DNA from: Ferrovum sp.
Lineage (GTDB): Bacteria; Pseudomonadota; Gammaproteobacteria; Burkholderiales; Ferrovaceae
NCBI GenBank assembly: GCA_010435995.1
Contig: JAAGNR010000010.1
Location: 1-59,806 of the forward strand
DNA: 59,806 nt
Direction of reading: 5' to 3'
In this document: positions 49,882 through 59,806 of the stretch, in pieces
Numbering within the stretch: position 1 is the stretch's first letter
Layout: every line of letters starts with the position of its first letter
The notes under the pieces: model-generated
The model's input: the letters and a program-made list of their open reading frames with translations, nothing else
Told to the model about the DNA's origin: nothing
Databases searched by the model: none
Made by a program: the position numbers and the translations under genes

Positions 49882-49908
49882 AAAAGGCCTGCAATTTGCA
49901 GGCCTTTT
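49882..49908. terminator. Bidirectional terminator
   Basis: AAAAGGCCTGC (49882-49892) and GCAGGCCTTTT (49898-49908) pair perfectly around five bases, with A/T runs on both sides. It separates the convergent phosphatase gene and rplQ and can serve both. Confidence 0.93.
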
Positions 49909-49955
49909 GTCGTATAGCACACAGATATGACTAGATCTGATTAGGATGACGCGAA

Positions 49956-50348
49956 TTACTCAGCAGTAACCACTTCCCCATCCCCTAGGTCGGGACGGTC
50001 CACCAATTCTACCAATGCCATGGGAGCATTGTCCCCTTGGCGGAAGCCGTACTTAAGAATACGTACATAACCACCGGGGCGGGTTTTGTAGCGTGGTCCC
50101 AGATCATTGAACAGCTTTACCACCATTTCGCGATCACGCAGGCGATCAAATGCCAGACGGTGATTGGCCAAAGTGGGTTGCTTACCTAAAGTAATCATGG
50201 GTTCAACCACACGACGCAGTTCTTTGGCCTTGGGTAAAGTGGTCTTGATGACCTCATGACGCAATAATGAATTGGTCATATTGCGCAACATAGCCAGCCG
50301 ATGGCTGGTGGTACGATTCAGTTTACGATTACTCAGACGGTGACGCAT
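49956..50348 (-). CDS. rplQ: Ribosomal protein bL17
   Basis: Protein of 130 residues of the 50S subunit. [20 protein letters not shown] is the family start. It is the last gene of the alpha operon, after rpoA with a 72-base gap. Confidence 0.98.
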   Translation of the reverse strand: MRHRLSNRKLNRTTSHRLAMLRNMTNSLLRHEVIKTTLPKAKELRRVVEPMITLGKQPTLANHRLAFDRLRDREMVVKLFNDLGPRYKTRPGGYVRILKYGFRQGDNAPMALVELVDRPDLGDGEVVTAE

Positions 50349-50420
50349 AACAGTATATCCTTATGATTTAAGTCATTTATAAGTAATGCGCAGAAACGCG
50401 CTTATTTAATTATCAGGAAA

Positions 50421-51410
50421 TCAATGACGATCCAAACCTGCTGGAGGCCAGTTTTCCAATTTCATTCCCAAGGTGAGACTCTTGCTGGCGAGCACTTCCT
50501 TGATTTCATTCAAGGACTTACGTCCTAAGTTTGGGGTCTTGAGCAACTCTGTTTCGGTTCTTTGGATCAAATCGCCAATGTAATAGATGTTCTCTGCTTT
50601 TAAGCAATTGGCAGAACGCACCGTCAATTCCAAATCATCTACCGGTTGCAATAAAATCGGATCAACCTGAGGAACGCGGGTGGTTTCATTGGAGATTGGG
50701 GTACCTTGCAAATCAGCAAAAACCATGAGTTGCTCCATCAAAACCTTAGCCGAAAACCGCACGGCTTCTTCGGGTTCGATAGCCCCATTGGTTTCAATGT
50801 CCATGACCAAGCGATCCAGATCGGTCCGTTGTTCTACCCGTGCGCTTTCTACGGCATAACTCACGCGCCAGATGGGACTGAAAGAAGCATCCAGTTGAAT
50901 CCCATTGACGGCATTGGACTCATCATCATCAGGACGAATAGAAGCGGGTTGATAGCCGTATCCCTTCGCTACCTTGATCTGCATCTCAAGCTTTCCACCG
51001 GCTGTCAAATGCGCAATGATATGCTGGGGGTTAATGATATCCACATTGTGCTGAGGATCAATATCCGCCGCAGTAACCACGCAAGGACCTTCTTTGGACA
51101 AGGTCAAAACCGCATCATCATGACCATGAAGCTTAAGAACGATCCCCTTCAGATTCAGAAGCAGATCAACTACGTCTTCCTGAACCCCTTCAACCGTTGA
51201 ATACTCATGAACCACATTGGCAATCTTGACTTCCACTGGAGCAAATCCAGGCATGGATGACAAGAGTATGCGGCGCAAGGCGTTACCCAAAGTATGTCCG
51301 TAGCCACGCTCAAATGGTTCCATGACCACCTTTGCGTGATTGGGATGAATATTGTGAACCTCAATGGACCGAGGTTTCAAAAAATTTGTCGGCTTATTAT
51401 CTTCTTGCAT
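50421..51410 (-). CDS. rpoA: RNA polymerase alpha subunit
   Basis: Protein of 329 residues, matching the E. coli length when begun at the second of two adjacent ATGs. The N-terminal assembly domain ([22 protein letters not shown]) is followed by a linker and the C-terminal domain ([38 protein letters not shown]), which contacts UP elements and activators. Position between rpsD and rplQ is canonical. Confidence 0.98.
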   Translation of the reverse strand: MQEDNKPTNFLKPRSIEVHNIHPNHAKVVMEPFERGYGHTLGNALRRILLSSMPGFAPVEVKIANVVHEYSTVEGVQEDVVDLLLNLKGIVLKLHGHDDAVLTLSKEGPCVVTAADIDPQHNVDIINPQHIIAHLTAGGKLEMQIKVAKGYGYQPASIRPDDDESNAVNGIQLDASFSPIWRVSYAVESARVEQRTDLDRLVMDIETNGAIEPEEAVRFSAKVLMEQLMVFADLQGTPISNETTRVPQVDPILLQPVDDLELTVRSANCLKAENIYYIGDLIQRTETELLKTPNLGRKSLNEIKEVLASKSLTLGMKLENWPPAGLDRH

Positions 51411-51450
51411 CATCTATCCTTTTAACAGGCCTCAGGATCCAGACACTCAA

Positions 51451-52077
51451 TTATTTGGAATACAGTTCAACGATCAAGGATTCATTGATGGTTGAGGGCA
51501 ATTCACTGCGTTCCGGACGCGCCTTATAAGTTCCTTTCATGGCTTTGGCATCCACTGAAATCCACTCAGGAAAACCACGACTCTCAGCAGCCTCCACAGC
51601 AGCTTTGATGCGCAACTGATGGCGCGACTTTTCAGCCACTTCCACTTGGTCGCCAGGACGAACTTGATAAGAAGGAATATTTACCCTCCGTCCATTGACC
51701 ATAATGCCGTTGTGGCGAACCACTTGTCGCGCTTCCACTCGTGAAGCACCGAATCCCATACGATACGCTACGGTATCCAGACGGCTTTCCAGAGATTTCA
51801 ACAGGTTTTCCCCGGTAATTCCCCGAGCGCGATCCGCTGCTTTATAGATCAAACGGAACTGACGTTCGAGAACGCCATAAATCCGACGAACCTTTTGCTT
51901 AGCACGCAACTGACCACCATAGTCAGATTGCCGTGACTGCTTTTGTCCATGTTGTCCGGGTGCATAGGCACGGCGTTCAATGGCACATTTTTCGGTAAAA
52001 CATTTTTCGCCCTTAAGAAAGAGTTTTTCTCCTTCACGACGGCACTGACGACATTTTGCATCGAGGTTTCTGGCCAC
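51451..52077 (-). CDS. rpsD: Ribosomal protein uS4
   Basis: Protein of 208 residues. It nucleates 30S assembly and in E. coli represses the alpha operon. The N-terminus [18 protein letters not shown] contains a zinc-type cysteine set (CRQC and CFTEKC), the C+ form. The S4 domain ([28 protein letters not shown]) is clear. Confidence 0.98.
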   Translation of the reverse strand: MARNLDAKCRQCRREGEKLFLKGEKCFTEKCAIERRAYAPGQHGQKQSRQSDYGGQLRAKQKVRRIYGVLERQFRLIYKAADRARGITGENLLKSLESRLDTVAYRMGFGASRVEARQVVRHNGIMVNGRRVNIPSYQVRPGDQVEVAEKSRHQLRIKAAVEAAESRGFPEWISVDAKAMKGTYKARPERSELPSTINESLIVELYSK

Positions 52078-52097
52078 AATCTTCTCCTGCTACCCGA

Positions 52098-52493
52098 TTA
52101 AATACGACGCTTTTTCGGCGGACGGCACCCATTATGGGGTACTGGTGTCACATCCGAAATGCTGGTGATTTTGAATCCTACGGAATTCAGTGCGCGCACA
52201 GCCGACTCACGACCAGGGCCGGGTCCTTTAATGCGCACTTCAAGGTTTTTAACCCCGCATTCCTGAGCTGCCTTCCCTGCATTTTCGGCAGCGATCTGTG
52301 CGGCAAAAGGAGTACTCTTACGGGACCCCTTAAAACCATTACTGCCCGAAGTCGCCCAAGATAAAGCATTCCCTTGACGATCCGTGATGGTAACAATGGT
52401 GTTATTGAAAGAAGCGTGAATGTGGGCAATGCCCTCAGCCACATTCTTTTTAACTTTCTTACGCGCACGCGCGGCGGTATTAGATTTAACCAT
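52098..52493 (-). CDS. rpsK: Ribosomal protein uS11
   Basis: Protein of 131 residues, part of the 30S platform. The segments [21 protein letters not shown] and CRPPKKRRI are diagnostic. It lies 15 bases after rpsM. Confidence 0.98.
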   Translation of the reverse strand: MVKSNTAARARKKVKKNVAEGIAHIHASFNNTIVTITDRQGNALSWATSGSNGFKGSRKSTPFAAQIAAENAGKAAQECGVKNLEVRIKGPGPGRESAVRALNSVGFKITSISDVTPVPHNGCRPPKKRRI

Positions 52494-52508
52494 GGCAAAC
52501 TCCTTCGA

Positions 52509-52871
52509 TTACTTGGTTGTACGCACAGCCTTGCGCGGTCCCTTACGAGTCCGTGCATTGGTGCGGGTGCGTTGCCCACGGCAGGGTAGTCCGCGGCGAT
52601 GACGTGAGCCGCGATAGCTGCCCAAATCCATCAAGCGCTTGATGTTCAGTGAAACTTCACGACGCAGATCACCTTCCACCGTTAACTTGGTAACTTCGAG
52701 ACGAAGTCGTTCCATGTCGGCATCGGTCAGGTCCTTGATCTTAGTGCTTGTCACTACGCCAGCAGCGGCGCAAATGTCACGAGCACGAGACCGACCAATG
52801 CCATAAATGGCGGTCAAGGCAATTTCTGCATGTTGATGATTTGGGATGTTGACCCCAGCGATACGAGCCAT
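52509..52871 (-). CDS. rpsM: Ribosomal protein uS13
   Basis: Protein of 120 residues of the 30S head. The start [20 protein letters not shown] and the end [18 protein letters not shown] match the family. First gene of the classical alpha operon. Confidence 0.98.
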   Translation of the reverse strand: MARIAGVNIPNHQHAEIALTAIYGIGRSRARDICAAAGVVTSTKIKDLTDADMERLRLEVTKLTVEGDLRREVSLNIKRLMDLGSYRGSRHRRGLPCRGQRTRTNARTRKGPRKAVRTTK

Positions 52872-52915
52872 ATGCGTCCTCAGTGTATAAAGCGATAGCT
52901 GTTGAGTAAAAGAAA

Positions 52916-53029
52916 TCAGCCCTGACGCTGTTTGTGACGGGGATCCTCACAAATCACGCGCAGTACCCCCTTGCGCCGAACCAGTTTGCATTTGCGACAA
53001 ACTTTTTTGACTGATGCTTGTACTTTCAT
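52916..53029 (-). CDS. rpmJ: Ribosomal protein bL36
   Basis: Protein of 37 residues. It begins [19 protein letters not shown] and ends [11 protein letters not shown]. The zinc-binding CxxC and C-x4-H residues are intact, so this is the zinc-bound form. It sits between infA and rpsM, as usual. Its small size makes it easy to miss. Confidence 0.96.
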   Translation of the reverse strand: MKVQASVKKVCRKCKLVRRKGVLRVICEDPRHKQRQG

Positions 53030-53050
53030 AATGTTCTCCGACAGACCGCG

Positions 53051-53269
53051 TTATTTAGCGCGGAAAATAATACGACAACGAGACAGATCGTAAGGGGTTA
53101 ATTCCACAGTCACTTTATCGCCAGGCAAAATACGAATATAGTGCATTCTCATTTTCCCGGAGATATGTCCCAATACCACATGATCATTTTCCAATTTCAC
53201 CCTAAAGGTGGCATTGGGCAGGGTTTCAAGAATCTCTCCCTGCATTTCGATGGTATCTTCCTTGGCCAT
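53051..53269 (-). CDS. infA: Translation initiation factor IF-1
   Basis: Protein of 72 residues with an OB fold. [19 protein letters not shown] and the [16 protein letters not shown] segment are typical. It begins 2 bases after the secY stop. Confidence 0.98.
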   Translation of the reverse strand: MAKEDTIEMQGEILETLPNATFRVKLENDHVVLGHISGKMRMHYIRILPGDKVTVELTPYDLSRCRIIFRAK

Positions 53270-53271
53270 GA

Positions 53272-54588
53272 CTACTTGGCTCCCTGCCCCTTGAAGTTGG
53301 CTTTCTTCAAGAGACTTTCATATTGTTGTGACATCATATACGTCTGGACCTGTGCCATGAAATCCATAGTCACCACTACGATAATCAGCAATGATGTTCC
53401 GCCAAAATAGAATGGCACGTTAAATTTGACGATAAGAAACTCAGGCAGCAAACATACCAGAGTAATATAAATTGCGCCTGTCAAGGTTAACCGAGTCAAA
53501 ATCTTGTCTATATACCTTGAAGTCTGCTCTCCTGGGCGAATTCCCGGTACGAAAGCACCATTCTTTTTCAAATTATCAGCCGTTTCCTTGCTATTAAATA
53601 CCAGTGCGGTATAAAAAAAGCAGAAAAACAAAATTGCACCCGCGTACAGCAGAACATAAATCGGTTGACCTGGGCTTAACATACTACTAATGTCCTTGAG
53701 CCAGGAAAAATGCTGACGACTTCCAAACCAACCTGCGAGCGTTGCAGGAAACAATATGATGCTACTGGCGAAGATGGGAGGTATGACCCCGGCCATATTC
53801 AGTTTCATCGGAAGATGAGTGGTTTGTCCACCATAAATCTTGTTTCCTACCTGACGCTTAGCGTAAGTAATTGTTATTTTGCGCTGTCCTCGTTCCACAA
53901 ATACCACCAGCGCAGTTACACCGATGACCGCAGCAAAAATTGCTATGGCGAGAATCCAACTGAAGGCGCCCGTACGTACGAGTTCCAGAGTGCTTCCCAC
54001 TGCACGCGGCAAACCAGCAACGATCCCGCTAAAGATGATCAGAGAAATTCCATTTCCAATACCGCGCTCGGTAATTTGTTCTCCCAACCACATCAGAAAC
54101 ATCGTGCCCGTCACAAGAGTAATGGCTGTGGTCATACGGAATGCCAATCCCGGTTCAAGAACCAATCCGGGTTGTGCTTCCAGGGCAACCGCGATCCCCA
54201 TGGCCTGAAAAAAAGCCAGGACAACTGTTCCGTAGCGGGTGTACTGGGTAATCTTTCTCCGTCCAGCTTCCCCTTCCTTTTTCAAAGCCTCCAAGGAAGG
54301 AATTACCGTCGTCAGCAGCTGCATGATGATAGAGGAAGAAATGTAGGGCATGATTCCCAAGGCAAATACCGTGAAGCGCGATAACGCCCCGCCGGAAAAC
54401 ATATTGAACATTCCTAAAATTCCTGTTTGTTGCCCATTAAACAACTTGGACAATTCATCAGGATTGATTCCAGGAACTGGAATATGCGCACCTAGACGAT
54501 AAACCACCAGAGCGCCGACGACAAACCACAGACGACGCTTCAGGTCATCCATTTTGCCGCCAGCCATACTGTTGGGAATCGCAGCCAA
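53272..54588 (-). CDS. secY: Protein translocase subunit SecY
   Basis: Protein of 438 residues with ten membrane helices; it is the core of the Sec channel. [19 protein letters not shown] is helix 1, and PGIRPGEQT lies in the cytoplasmic loop before the last helices. The start is a TTG at 54588, 4 bases after the rplO stop, with an AGGG site; it gives the normal spacing to helix 1. An ATG at 54567 has no ribosome site. The frame is open further upstream inside rplO but is not coding. Confidence 0.95.
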   Translation of the reverse strand: MAAIPNSMAGGKMDDLKRRLWFVVGALVVYRLGAHIPVPGINPDELSKLFNGQQTGILGMFNMFSGGALSRFTVFALGIMPYISSSIIMQLLTTVIPSLEALKKEGEAGRRKITQYTRYGTVVLAFFQAMGIAVALEAQPGLVLEPGLAFRMTTAITLVTGTMFLMWLGEQITERGIGNGISLIIFSGIVAGLPRAVGSTLELVRTGAFSWILAIAIFAAVIGVTALVVFVERGQRKITITYAKRQVGNKIYGGQTTHLPMKLNMAGVIPPIFASSIILFPATLAGWFGSRQHFSWLKDISSMLSPGQPIYVLLYAGAILFFCFFYTALVFNSKETADNLKKNGAFVPGIRPGEQTSRYIDKILTRLTLTGAIYITLVCLLPEFLIVKFNVPFYFGGTSLLIIVVVTMDFMAQVQTYMMSQQYESLLKKANFKGQGAK

Positions 54589-54592
54589 TTTA

Positions 54593-55039
54593 TTACCCTG
54601 CCGCCAATTCAGAGATTGATCCGCCTGCCGCTTCAATCGCCGCCCGAGCGCCTTGCGTTGCAAGAATGCCCTGCAGTTTCACGGCACGGGTAATTTCGCC
54701 CTTAAGAAACACCTTAGCAGCGGTAGAATCTGCGGGAATCAAACCGGCTTGTTTAAGGGTCAGCAAATCCACCACATCTCCATCAACCCGCGACAAATCT
54801 GCAAGACGAACCTGAGCGGACAAATGACGTGTCATGCTGACAAATCCACGCTTCGGCAAGCGACGTTGCAAGGGCATTTGACCACCCTCGAAACCCACTT
54901 TATGAAATCCACCTGAGCGCGACTTTTGGCCTTTGTGTCCACGTCCAGCCGTCTTACCAAGACCGCTACCGATACCGCGACCCACACGACGACGGTTGCG
55001 CTTGGCACCTTCCGCTGGTTTGATTGTATTCAGTTCCAT
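54593..55039 (-). CDS. rplO: Ribosomal protein uL15
   Basis: Protein of 148 residues of the 50S subunit. The Gly/Arg-rich N-terminus ([21 protein letters not shown]) is diagnostic. It lies between rpmD and secY as in the canonical spc operon. Confidence 0.98.
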   Translation of the reverse strand: MELNTIKPAEGAKRNRRRVGRGIGSGLGKTAGRGHKGQKSRSGGFHKVGFEGGQMPLQRRLPKRGFVSMTRHLSAQVRLADLSRVDGDVVDLLTLKQAGLIPADSTAAKVFLKGEITRAVKLQGILATQGARAAIEAAGGSISELAAG

Positions 55040-55048
55040 ATCGACTCC

Positions 55049-55237
55049 TTACTCGCAGCGGACCAAATGTTGGACGGTATTCACCATGCCACGATTTTCC
55101 GGGGTATCTTTTACTTCGACCGTATGATTCATGCGCCGCAAACCCAACCCTTTTACGCATGCACGATGGGATTGAATAGCACCAATGGTGCTTTTCGTCA
55201 GGGTGACACGCAGCATTTTAGTTTCGCTCTGCGACAT
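55049..55237 (-). CDS. rpmD: Ribosomal protein uL30
   Basis: Protein of 62 residues. [26 protein letters not shown] is the family core. It lies 3 bases after rpsE and 9 bases before rplO. Confidence 0.97.
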   Translation of the reverse strand: MSQSETKMLRVTLTKSTIGAIQSHRACVKGLGLRRMNHTVEVKDTPENRGMVNTVQHLVRCE

Positions 55238-55240
55238 GTT

Positions 55241-55747
55241 TTACTCCATTATCTCTTCGATGGTTTTGCCGCGTTTTGCCGCGACTTCAGCAGGTCTACG
55301 GGTGGCTTCCAAACCATTCAGGGTGGCGCGGATCACATTGTAAGGGTTAGTAGAACCAATGCACTTGGCCAGCACGTTGGTCACACCCATCACTTCGAAA
55401 ACTGCGCGCATTGGTCCGCCGGCAATAATTCCCGTACCTTCAGACGCAGGTTGCATGAAAACTTTAGCTGCCCCATGTTCACCAACCACTCGATGAAACA
55501 GAGTTCCGTTCTTGAGGTTGATCTTAACCATTTTGCGACGAGCCTGTTCCATGGCTTTTTGAACCGCCACCGGAACTTCACGGGATTTTCCTTTACCCAT
55601 CCCGATACCACCGTCTCCATCACCCACGACAGTTAATGCCGCAAATCCTAGAATCCGTCCGCCTTTCACCACCTTGGTGACGCGGTTGACTGCCACCATT
55701 TTTTCACGGAGGCCGTCACCACGATCTTCATTGTCATTCTTTGCCAT
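55241..55747 (-). CDS. rpsE: Ribosomal protein uS5
   Basis: Protein of 168 residues. [23 protein letters not shown] is the dsRNA-binding-like N-terminal domain. It takes part in decoding accuracy. Located between rplR and rpmD. Confidence 0.98.
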   Translation of the reverse strand: MAKNDNEDRGDGLREKMVAVNRVTKVVKGGRILGFAALTVVGDGDGGIGMGKGKSREVPVAVQKAMEQARRKMVKINLKNGTLFHRVVGEHGAAKVFMQPASEGTGIIAGGPMRAVFEVMGVTNVLAKCIGSTNPYNVIRATLNGLEATRRPAEVAAKRGKTIEEIME

Positions 55748-55775
55748 GTGCTTTCCTCGCTGGAACGCTTATCAA

Positions 55776-56129
55776 TTAGAACTTCAGTCCGCCTTCACGT
55801 GCCGCATCGGCCAACGCCTTAATGCGTCCGTGATACCGAAAACCCGAACGATCGAAGGCTACAGCTTCGACCCCTGCCGCCAAAGCCTTGGCAGCAATAC
55901 GCTCGCCAATCAATGTGGCAGCTGCGATGGTTGACCCGTTGGTCAAGGTCTTACGCACTTCCGGTTCGAGAGTAGAGGCACTGGCCAATACCCGTGATCC
56001 GGTTGCATCGATGATCTGTGCGTACACATGCAGATTGGTGCGGTGCACTGTCAAGCGATTGACGCGCAGCTCAGCAATTTTGGCACGGGTACGACGCGCC
56101 CGACGGAGTCTACCGTTTTCATGCATCAT
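55776..56129 (-). CDS. rplR: Ribosomal protein uL18
   Basis: Protein of 117 residues that binds 5S rRNA. The segments [23 protein letters not shown] and [23 protein letters not shown] are diagnostic. Confidence 0.98.
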   Translation of the reverse strand: MMHENGRLRRARRTRAKIAELRVNRLTVHRTNLHVYAQIIDATGSRVLASASTLEPEVRKTLTNGSTIAAATLIGERIAAKALAAGVEAVAFDRSGFRYHGRIKALADAAREGGLKF

Positions 56130-56141
56130 GATGTTTTCGCC

Positions 56142-56675
56142 TTACTTTTTCTTGGTTTCTTTGATCACAACTTTCTCGTTGGCATAACGTACGCCCTTTC
56201 CTTTGTAAGGTTCGGGTTTACGATAGGCACGAACTTCAGCTGCCACTTGCCCCACCACCTGACGATCGATTCCCTTGATCAGGATTTCGGTCTGTGTTGG
56301 GGTCTCAACCTTGATTCCCTGGGGCATTTGATGAACCACCGGGTGGGAAAATCCTAAGGAGAGGTTTAATTTATCCCCAGCAGCCTGAGCGCGATAACCC
56401 ACGCCAACCAAGAGCAATTTCTTTTCCCAACCCTTGGATACGCCAGTCACCATATTAAACACCAATGCACGCAGGGTTCCTGACATGGCATTTGCTTGTG
56501 CGCTGTCATTGCCAGGTGCAAACAAAAGCTCATTGTTTACCTGTTGAATAGTGACCAAGGTACCAACTTTCTGGCTCAATGAGCCAAGGGGTCCCTTCAC
56601 GGTAATCATCTCGGGTGTCTGGGACACTTCGACTTTTTCCGGGATAGCTACGGGATATTTGGCAATACGTGACAT
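56142..56675 (-). CDS. rplF: Ribosomal protein uL6
   Basis: Protein of 177 residues, made of two similar RNA-binding domains. The end [23 protein letters not shown] is typical. Located between rpsH and rplR. Confidence 0.98.
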   Translation of the reverse strand: MSRIAKYPVAIPEKVEVSQTPEMITVKGPLGSLSQKVGTLVTIQQVNNELLFAPGNDSAQANAMSGTLRALVFNMVTGVSKGWEKKLLLVGVGYRAQAAGDKLNLSLGFSHPVVHQMPQGIKVETPTQTEILIKGIDRQVVGQVAAEVRAYRKPEPYKGKGVRYANEKVVIKETKKK

Positions 56676-56687
56676 CGTGCTGACTCC

Positions 56688-57083
56688 TTAAGCCACGACG
56701 CACAAGACTTCGCCACCCACATTCTGGCGACGTGCTGCGCGGTCGGTGATGACGCCAGCAGGCGTAGAAACAATAGCCACACCCAAACCATTCATGACCT
56801 TGGGTATCTCATTGCAGCTCTTGTAAATTCTTAGGCCGGGACGACTGACTCGCTCGATCATCTCAATGACGGGACGACCAGCATAATATTTCAGTGAAAG
56901 TTCCAGCAATGGCTTAGCATCAATGGTGCGAACCTGCATGCCGTCGATATAGCCTTCGTCTTTCAAGACAGTGGCAATAGCAACCTTGAGCTTGGAGGAA
57001 GGCATGGTGACGCTAGGCTTTTCGGCCCGTTGCGCATTACGGATACGCGTCAGCATATCGGCGATTGGATCTGACATACTCAT
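56688..57083 (-). CDS. rpsH: Ribosomal protein uS8
   Basis: Protein of 131 residues. [18 protein letters not shown] opens it and GGEVLCVVA closes it. In E. coli uS8 represses the spc operon by binding the rplE leader; that site was not identified here. Confidence 0.98.
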   Translation of the reverse strand: MSMSDPIADMLTRIRNAQRAEKPSVTMPSSKLKVAIATVLKDEGYIDGMQVRTIDAKPLLELSLKYYAGRPVIEMIERVSRPGLRIYKSCNEIPKVMNGLGVAIVSTPAGVITDRAARRQNVGGEVLCVVA

Positions 57084-57101
57084 CGAATTTGGCTCCTGCG
57101 A

Positions 57102-57407
57102 CTACCAGCTGGCTTTAGTGATGCCCGGAATTTCTCCGCGCATCGCGATTTCACGAAGTTTGTTACGGCCCAGACCAAACTTGCTATATACCCCACGAGG
57201 CCGACCTGTCAGAGCGCAACGATTACGCAGCCGAGTAGGACTGGCGTTACGCGGCAGATTTTGCAGCGCTTCGCGAGCGGTAAAGCGGGCTTCATCATCC
57301 GCTTTGCTGTCATTTATGACGGCCAGTATTTGGGCACGCTTTGCAGCATACTTTTTTACTACGGCACGACGTTTCAAATCACGGTTGATCAATGCGACTT
57401 TAGCCAC
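57102..57407 (-). CDS. rpsN: Ribosomal protein uS14, zinc-free long form
   Basis: Protein of 101 residues. It lacks the CxxC pairs of the short form and ends [12 protein letters not shown], so it is the zinc-independent type, in contrast with the zinc-type bL36 in the same cluster. Confidence 0.98.
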   Translation of the reverse strand: MAKVALINRDLKRRAVVKKYAAKRAQILAVINDSKADDEARFTAREALQNLPRNASPTRLRNRCALTGRPRGVYSKFGLGRNKLREIAMRGEIPGITKASW

Positions 57408-57415
57408 GGCTCACC

Positions 57416-57955
57416 TCAAACTTTCAACGGGAATTTAAAGGCCAATAGCAGGGCTTTGGCTTCTGCATCGGTCTTGGCAGTGGTGGTAATCGTGATATTC
57501 ATGCCACGCACTGCATCAATCTTGTCATACTCGATTTCGGGAAATATGGTCTGCTCACGAACACCCATACTGTAATTTCCACGACCATCAAAGGAACGTC
57601 CGGAAATTCCGCGAAAATCGCGAATACGAGGGATCGCGACCGAAATCAATCGATCCAGAAACTCGAACATACGATCCCGTCGCAGTGTCACCATGCAGCC
57701 AATGGGATAACCCTGACGAATCTTGAACCCGGCAATGGACTTGCGGGATTTTGTGACCACAGGTTTCTGACCTGCAATTTTGGTCATATCACCCACAGCA
57801 TGTTCGATGACTTTTTTGTCTGCCACCGCTTCACCAACACCCATATTCAAGGTGATTTTAGTGATGCGCGGGACTTCCATAACGGACTTGTAGCCAAACT
57901 GCTCAACCAGACTTGGCACAACGGACTCTCTATAAAAACTATCCAGGCGGCTCAT
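57416..57955 (-). CDS. rplE: Ribosomal protein uL5
   Basis: Protein of 179 residues that binds 5S rRNA and P-site t[23 protein letters not shown] and [18 protein letters not shown] are diagnostic. Confidence 0.98.
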   Translation of the reverse strand: MSRLDSFYRESVVPSLVEQFGYKSVMEVPRITKITLNMGVGEAVADKKVIEHAVGDMTKIAGQKPVVTKSRKSIAGFKIRQGYPIGCMVTLRRDRMFEFLDRLISVAIPRIRDFRGISGRSFDGRGNYSMGVREQTIFPEIEYDKIDAVRGMNITITTTAKTDAEAKALLLAFKFPLKV

Positions 57956-57964
57956 TTCCTATCC

Positions 57965-58282
57965 TTAAGCGTCGACGACTTCGCCGTTAGACTTATAAAA
58001 ACGCACCTTTTTGCCATCTTCCAGAATGCGAATACCTACGCGGTCAGCTTTCTGTGTGGCCGGATTGAAAAGTGCAACATTGGAGATGTGCAGGGTCATT
58101 TCTTTATCGATGATACCCCCTTGCTCTCCCTTGGCAGGGTTTGGACGAACATGCTTACGCACGCGGTTCAACCCTTCAACGATTACACCATCCGCATCCA
58201 CCATCTCACGAATGGTTCCGCGTTTGCCTTTGTCTTTGCCAGCGATGGCAACGACTTCATCACCTTTACGAAGCTTGCGCAT
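57965..58282 (-). CDS. rplX: Ribosomal protein uL24
   Basis: Protein of 105 residues, an assembly initiator of the 50S subunit. The KOW motif is at the start ([19 protein letters not shown]). Confidence 0.98.
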   Translation of the reverse strand: MRKLRKGDEVVAIAGKDKGKRGTIREMVDADGVIVEGLNRVRKHVRPNPAKGEQGGIIDKEMTLHISNVALFNPATQKADRVGIRILEDGKKVRFYKSNGEVVDA

Positions 58283-58290
58283 GAGAGCTC

Positions 58291-58659
58291 CTATAAAACT
58301 TCGGGGGCCAGAGAAACGATCTTCATAAACTTTTCAGTTCGAAGTTCGCGGGTCACCGGTCCAAAAATACGAGTACCGATGGGTTCAAGTTTGGCATTCA
58401 GCAATACCGCCGCATTGCCATCGAACTTAATCAAAGACCCATCTGGGCGCCGAACGCCCTTCGCGGTCCTGACTACTACGGCATTATAAACTTCGCCTTT
58501 CTTGACGCGTCCACGGGGTGCAGCACTCTTGATACTGACTTTGATCACATCGCCGATGCCTGCATAACGACGCTTGGATCCGCCCAATACCTTGATACAC
58601 ATGACGGACTTAGCTCCGGTATTATCGGCAACATCGAGTTTTGATTGCATTTGAATCAT
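58291..58659 (-). CDS. rplN: Ribosomal protein uL14
   Basis: Protein of 122 residues. [28 protein letters not shown] is the family start. It is the first gene of the spc operon, and its promoter lies at 58784-58812. Confidence 0.98.
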   Translation of the reverse strand: MIQMQSKLDVADNTGAKSVMCIKVLGGSKRRYAGIGDVIKVSIKSAAPRGRVKKGEVYNAVVVRTAKGVRRPDGSLIKFDGNAAVLLNAKLEPIGTRIFGPVTRELRTEKFMKIVSLAPEVL

Positions 58660-58783
58660 GGTTTAACCTCTCCAACTTAATGCGCTCTGCTGTTATGCAT
58701 GCTCAGAATCTGCGACTCTGAACGAGCGACCAGTTTTGGATCCCGTTTTATTGGGAAAAATGGACTTGCGTAAAGAATCATCG

Positions 58784-58812
58784 ACTATAGCACCATATTT
58801 TGAGCTTGGCAA
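58784..58812 (-). promoter_or_regulatory. Promoter of the spc operon
   Basis: Read leftward, -35 TTGCCA (58807-58812) and -10 TATAGT (58784-58789) are 17 bases apart. The leader to rplN would be about 118 bases, long enough for a regulatory structure. Confidence 0.8.
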
Positions 58813-58828
58813 GCTTTTGTGAATAAAT

Positions 58829-58855
58829 CATCCTGTTGCACAGGGCAACAGGATG
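58829..58855 (-). terminator. Terminator or attenuator at the end of the S10 operon
   Basis: Arms CATCCTGTTGC (58829-58839) and GCAACAGGATG (58845-58855) pair perfectly around 5 bases. Read leftward the stem is followed by ATTTATTC. It lies 7 bases beyond the rpsQ stop. Confidence 0.8.
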
Positions 58856-58862
58856 AAGGTCA

Positions 58863-59141
58863 TTACACGTTGACTGCGCGCGTTACCAGTTCAGCCACTT
58901 TCCAAGTCTTAGATTTGGACAGAGGACGACATTCTTCGATGACAACCACATCACCCGTATGCACCGAATTGTCTTCTGAATGCGCGTGATATTTCTTGGA
59001 CCGACGAATCACTTTACCGATGGTGGGATGAATAACCGTTCTTTCCACCAGCACCGTGACGGTCTTGTCCATCTTGTCACTCACTACGGTTCCCGTCAGC
59101 GTCCGTTTTACCGGCTTGACTTCTTGCTGTTCGTTTGTCAT
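58863..59141 (-). CDS. rpsQ: Ribosomal protein uS17
   Basis: Protein of 92 residues with an OB fold. [22 protein letters not shown] is diagnostic. It is the last gene of the S10 operon; its start overlaps the rpmC stop by four bases. Confidence 0.98.
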   Translation of the reverse strand: MTNEQQEVKPVKRTLTGTVVSDKMDKTVTVLVERTVIHPTIGKVIRRSKKYHAHSEDNSVHTGDVVVIEECRPLSKSKTWKVAELVTRAVNV

Positions 59142-59338
59142 TTGTTTGCCCCCCGTTCACTGATCAGCGTTTTGACGCGCGCGATATCACGCCGCAGCTT
59201 TCCCAGTTCACTGGTTTTATTGCTCTGTTGAGTGGAAATCTGCATCTTCAGTCCAAAACGGGCCTGATACAGATTGATCAGTTCCTGATTCAGTTCTTCC
59301 ACGCTTTTGCTTCTCAATTCACTAGTTTTCATCGCCAT
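59138..59338 (-). CDS. rpmC: Ribosomal protein uL29
   Basis: Protein of 66 residues, two helices at the exit-tunnel rim. [26 protein letters not shown] is typical. It overlaps rplP by one base and rpsQ by four. Confidence 0.97.
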   Translation of the reverse strand: MAMKTSELRSKSVEELNQELINLYQARFGLKMQISTQQSNKTSELGKLRRDIARVKTLISERGANK

Positions 59339-59751
59339 TATCCCAATTGACGGGTGACAAAGGTGGTGGCAATGGGCAACTTGGCAGCGGCCAACTGAAA
59401 TGCTTCTCGCGCCAATGCTTCGTCCACACCATCCATTTCATAAAGAACCTTACCTGGCACAATCTCAGCCACGAAGTATTCCGGATTACCCTTACCGTTC
59501 CCCATCCGAACTTCAGCGGGTTTACGGGAAATTGGCTTATCGGGAAAGATCCGGATCCAGATGCGACCGCCACGTTTGATATGACGTGTCATGGCGCGCC
59601 GTGCAGCCTCGATCTGGCGTGCGGTCAAGCGACCGCGCTCCGTGGCTTTGAGACCAAAATCGCCAAAAGACACCTTGGCACCACGAGTGGCGACTCCGGT
59701 ATTCCGGCCCTTTTGTTGCTTCCGATATTTTGTTCTAGCTGGCTGCAGCAT
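59338..59751 (-). CDS. rplP: Ribosomal protein uL16
   Basis: Protein of 137 residues, close to the A site. [19 protein letters not shown] and [24 protein letters not shown] are diagnostic. Its start lies within the end of rpsC (17-base overlap). Confidence 0.98.
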   Translation of the reverse strand: MLQPARTKYRKQQKGRNTGVATRGAKVSFGDFGLKATERGRLTARQIEAARRAMTRHIKRGGRIWIRIFPDKPISRKPAEVRMGNGKGNPEYFVAEIVPGKVLYEMDGVDEALAREAFQLAAAKLPIATTFVTRQLG

Positions 59752-59806
59752 TTCGTACTCCTGACTTGCGAGGCTTCTTCTCTGGTTCTACGGGAGCGAC
59801 AACAGG
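59735..59806 (-). CDS. rpsC: Ribosomal protein uS3, C-terminal end only
   Basis: The last 23 codons run in from the right window edge and end at a TAG at 59735-59737. The basic, Pro/Lys-rich tail ([16 protein letters not shown]) and the position just before rplP fit uS3. It overlaps rplP by 17 bases. The rest of the gene is outside the window. Confidence 0.85.
   Translation of the reverse strand, partial: PVVAPVEPEKKPRKSGVRNAAAS

Noticed and set aside
53272-54663. SecY starting at the first in-frame codon, overlapping rplO by 71 bases
   Set aside because: The extra residues read as an rplO shadow; a TTG four bases after the rplO stop has a ribosome site and gives the normal length.

Overview
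The window is about 60 kb of chromosomal DNA from a Gram-negative proteobacterium, most likely a betaproteobacterium. The evidence is a betaproteobacterial-type trimeric porin, Coq7 (ubiquinone synthesis), the neighbourhoods fmdB-DUF502-aspS and dapF-DUF484-xerC, ErpA next to ArgC, and a zinc-free long uS14. A CbbY-type sugar phosphatase and a serine/alanine-glyoxylate aminotransferase fit an organism using the Calvin cycle, possibly an acidophilic chemolithoautotroph; that lifestyle is inference. The window holds no tRNA, rRNA, insertion sequence, phage gene or CRISPR array that I can see. It reads as core chromosome with a few accessory transport loci.

Layout. 1-5.6 kb: ttcA and a class V aminotransferase run rightward and converge on the S-adenosylmethionine cycle cluster metK-ahcY-metF. 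5.7-9.1 kb: an LpxL-type acyltransferase, then dapF-DUF484-xerC. 9.1-14.9 kb: anmK and an M23 endopeptidase (peptidoglycan turnover), then tyrS, a MATE exporter and coq7. 15.1-18.8 kb: an orphan AAA ATPase with a near-consensus promoter that appears to give a leaderless mRNA, then argB and a porin. 18.9-28.0 kb: a leftward efflux operon with two paralogous RND pumps flanking one periplasmic adaptor and one outer-membrane channel. 28.2-28.9 kb: a Spy/LTXXQ-like periplasmic protein and a 66-residue lipoprotein whose mature part is half glycine. 29.0-34.1 kb: OsmC-trpD-trpC, a di-haem cytochrome c peroxidase, erpA and argC. 34.1-38.3 kb: rpsI-rplM, nudB and an M16 protease. 38.5-42.8 kb: fmdB, DUF502, aspS and a TPR/ATP-grasp fusion. 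42.9-47.6 kb: ssb, an MFS exporter and uvrA. 47.6-49.0 kb: a fluoride-riboswitch operon of crcB, DUF190 and a half-size EamA protein. 49.1-49.9 kb: a CbbY-type phosphatase. 49.9-59.8 kb: the alpha, spc and distal S10 ribosomal protein genes, all leftward, ending inside rpsC at the right edge.

The signals I rate most worth following are the fluoride-riboswitch operon and its uncharacterised passengers, the apparently leaderless ATPase, the TPR/ATP-grasp protein in the slot behind aspS where nudB often sits, the glycine-rich lipoprotein/Spy-like pair with a tandem-repeat operator candidate, the mirror-image RND operon, and an exact-consensus promoter built into the last codons of nudB. All calls come from reading the sequence. 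Family names rest on recognised motifs and remembered family features, not on database searches.
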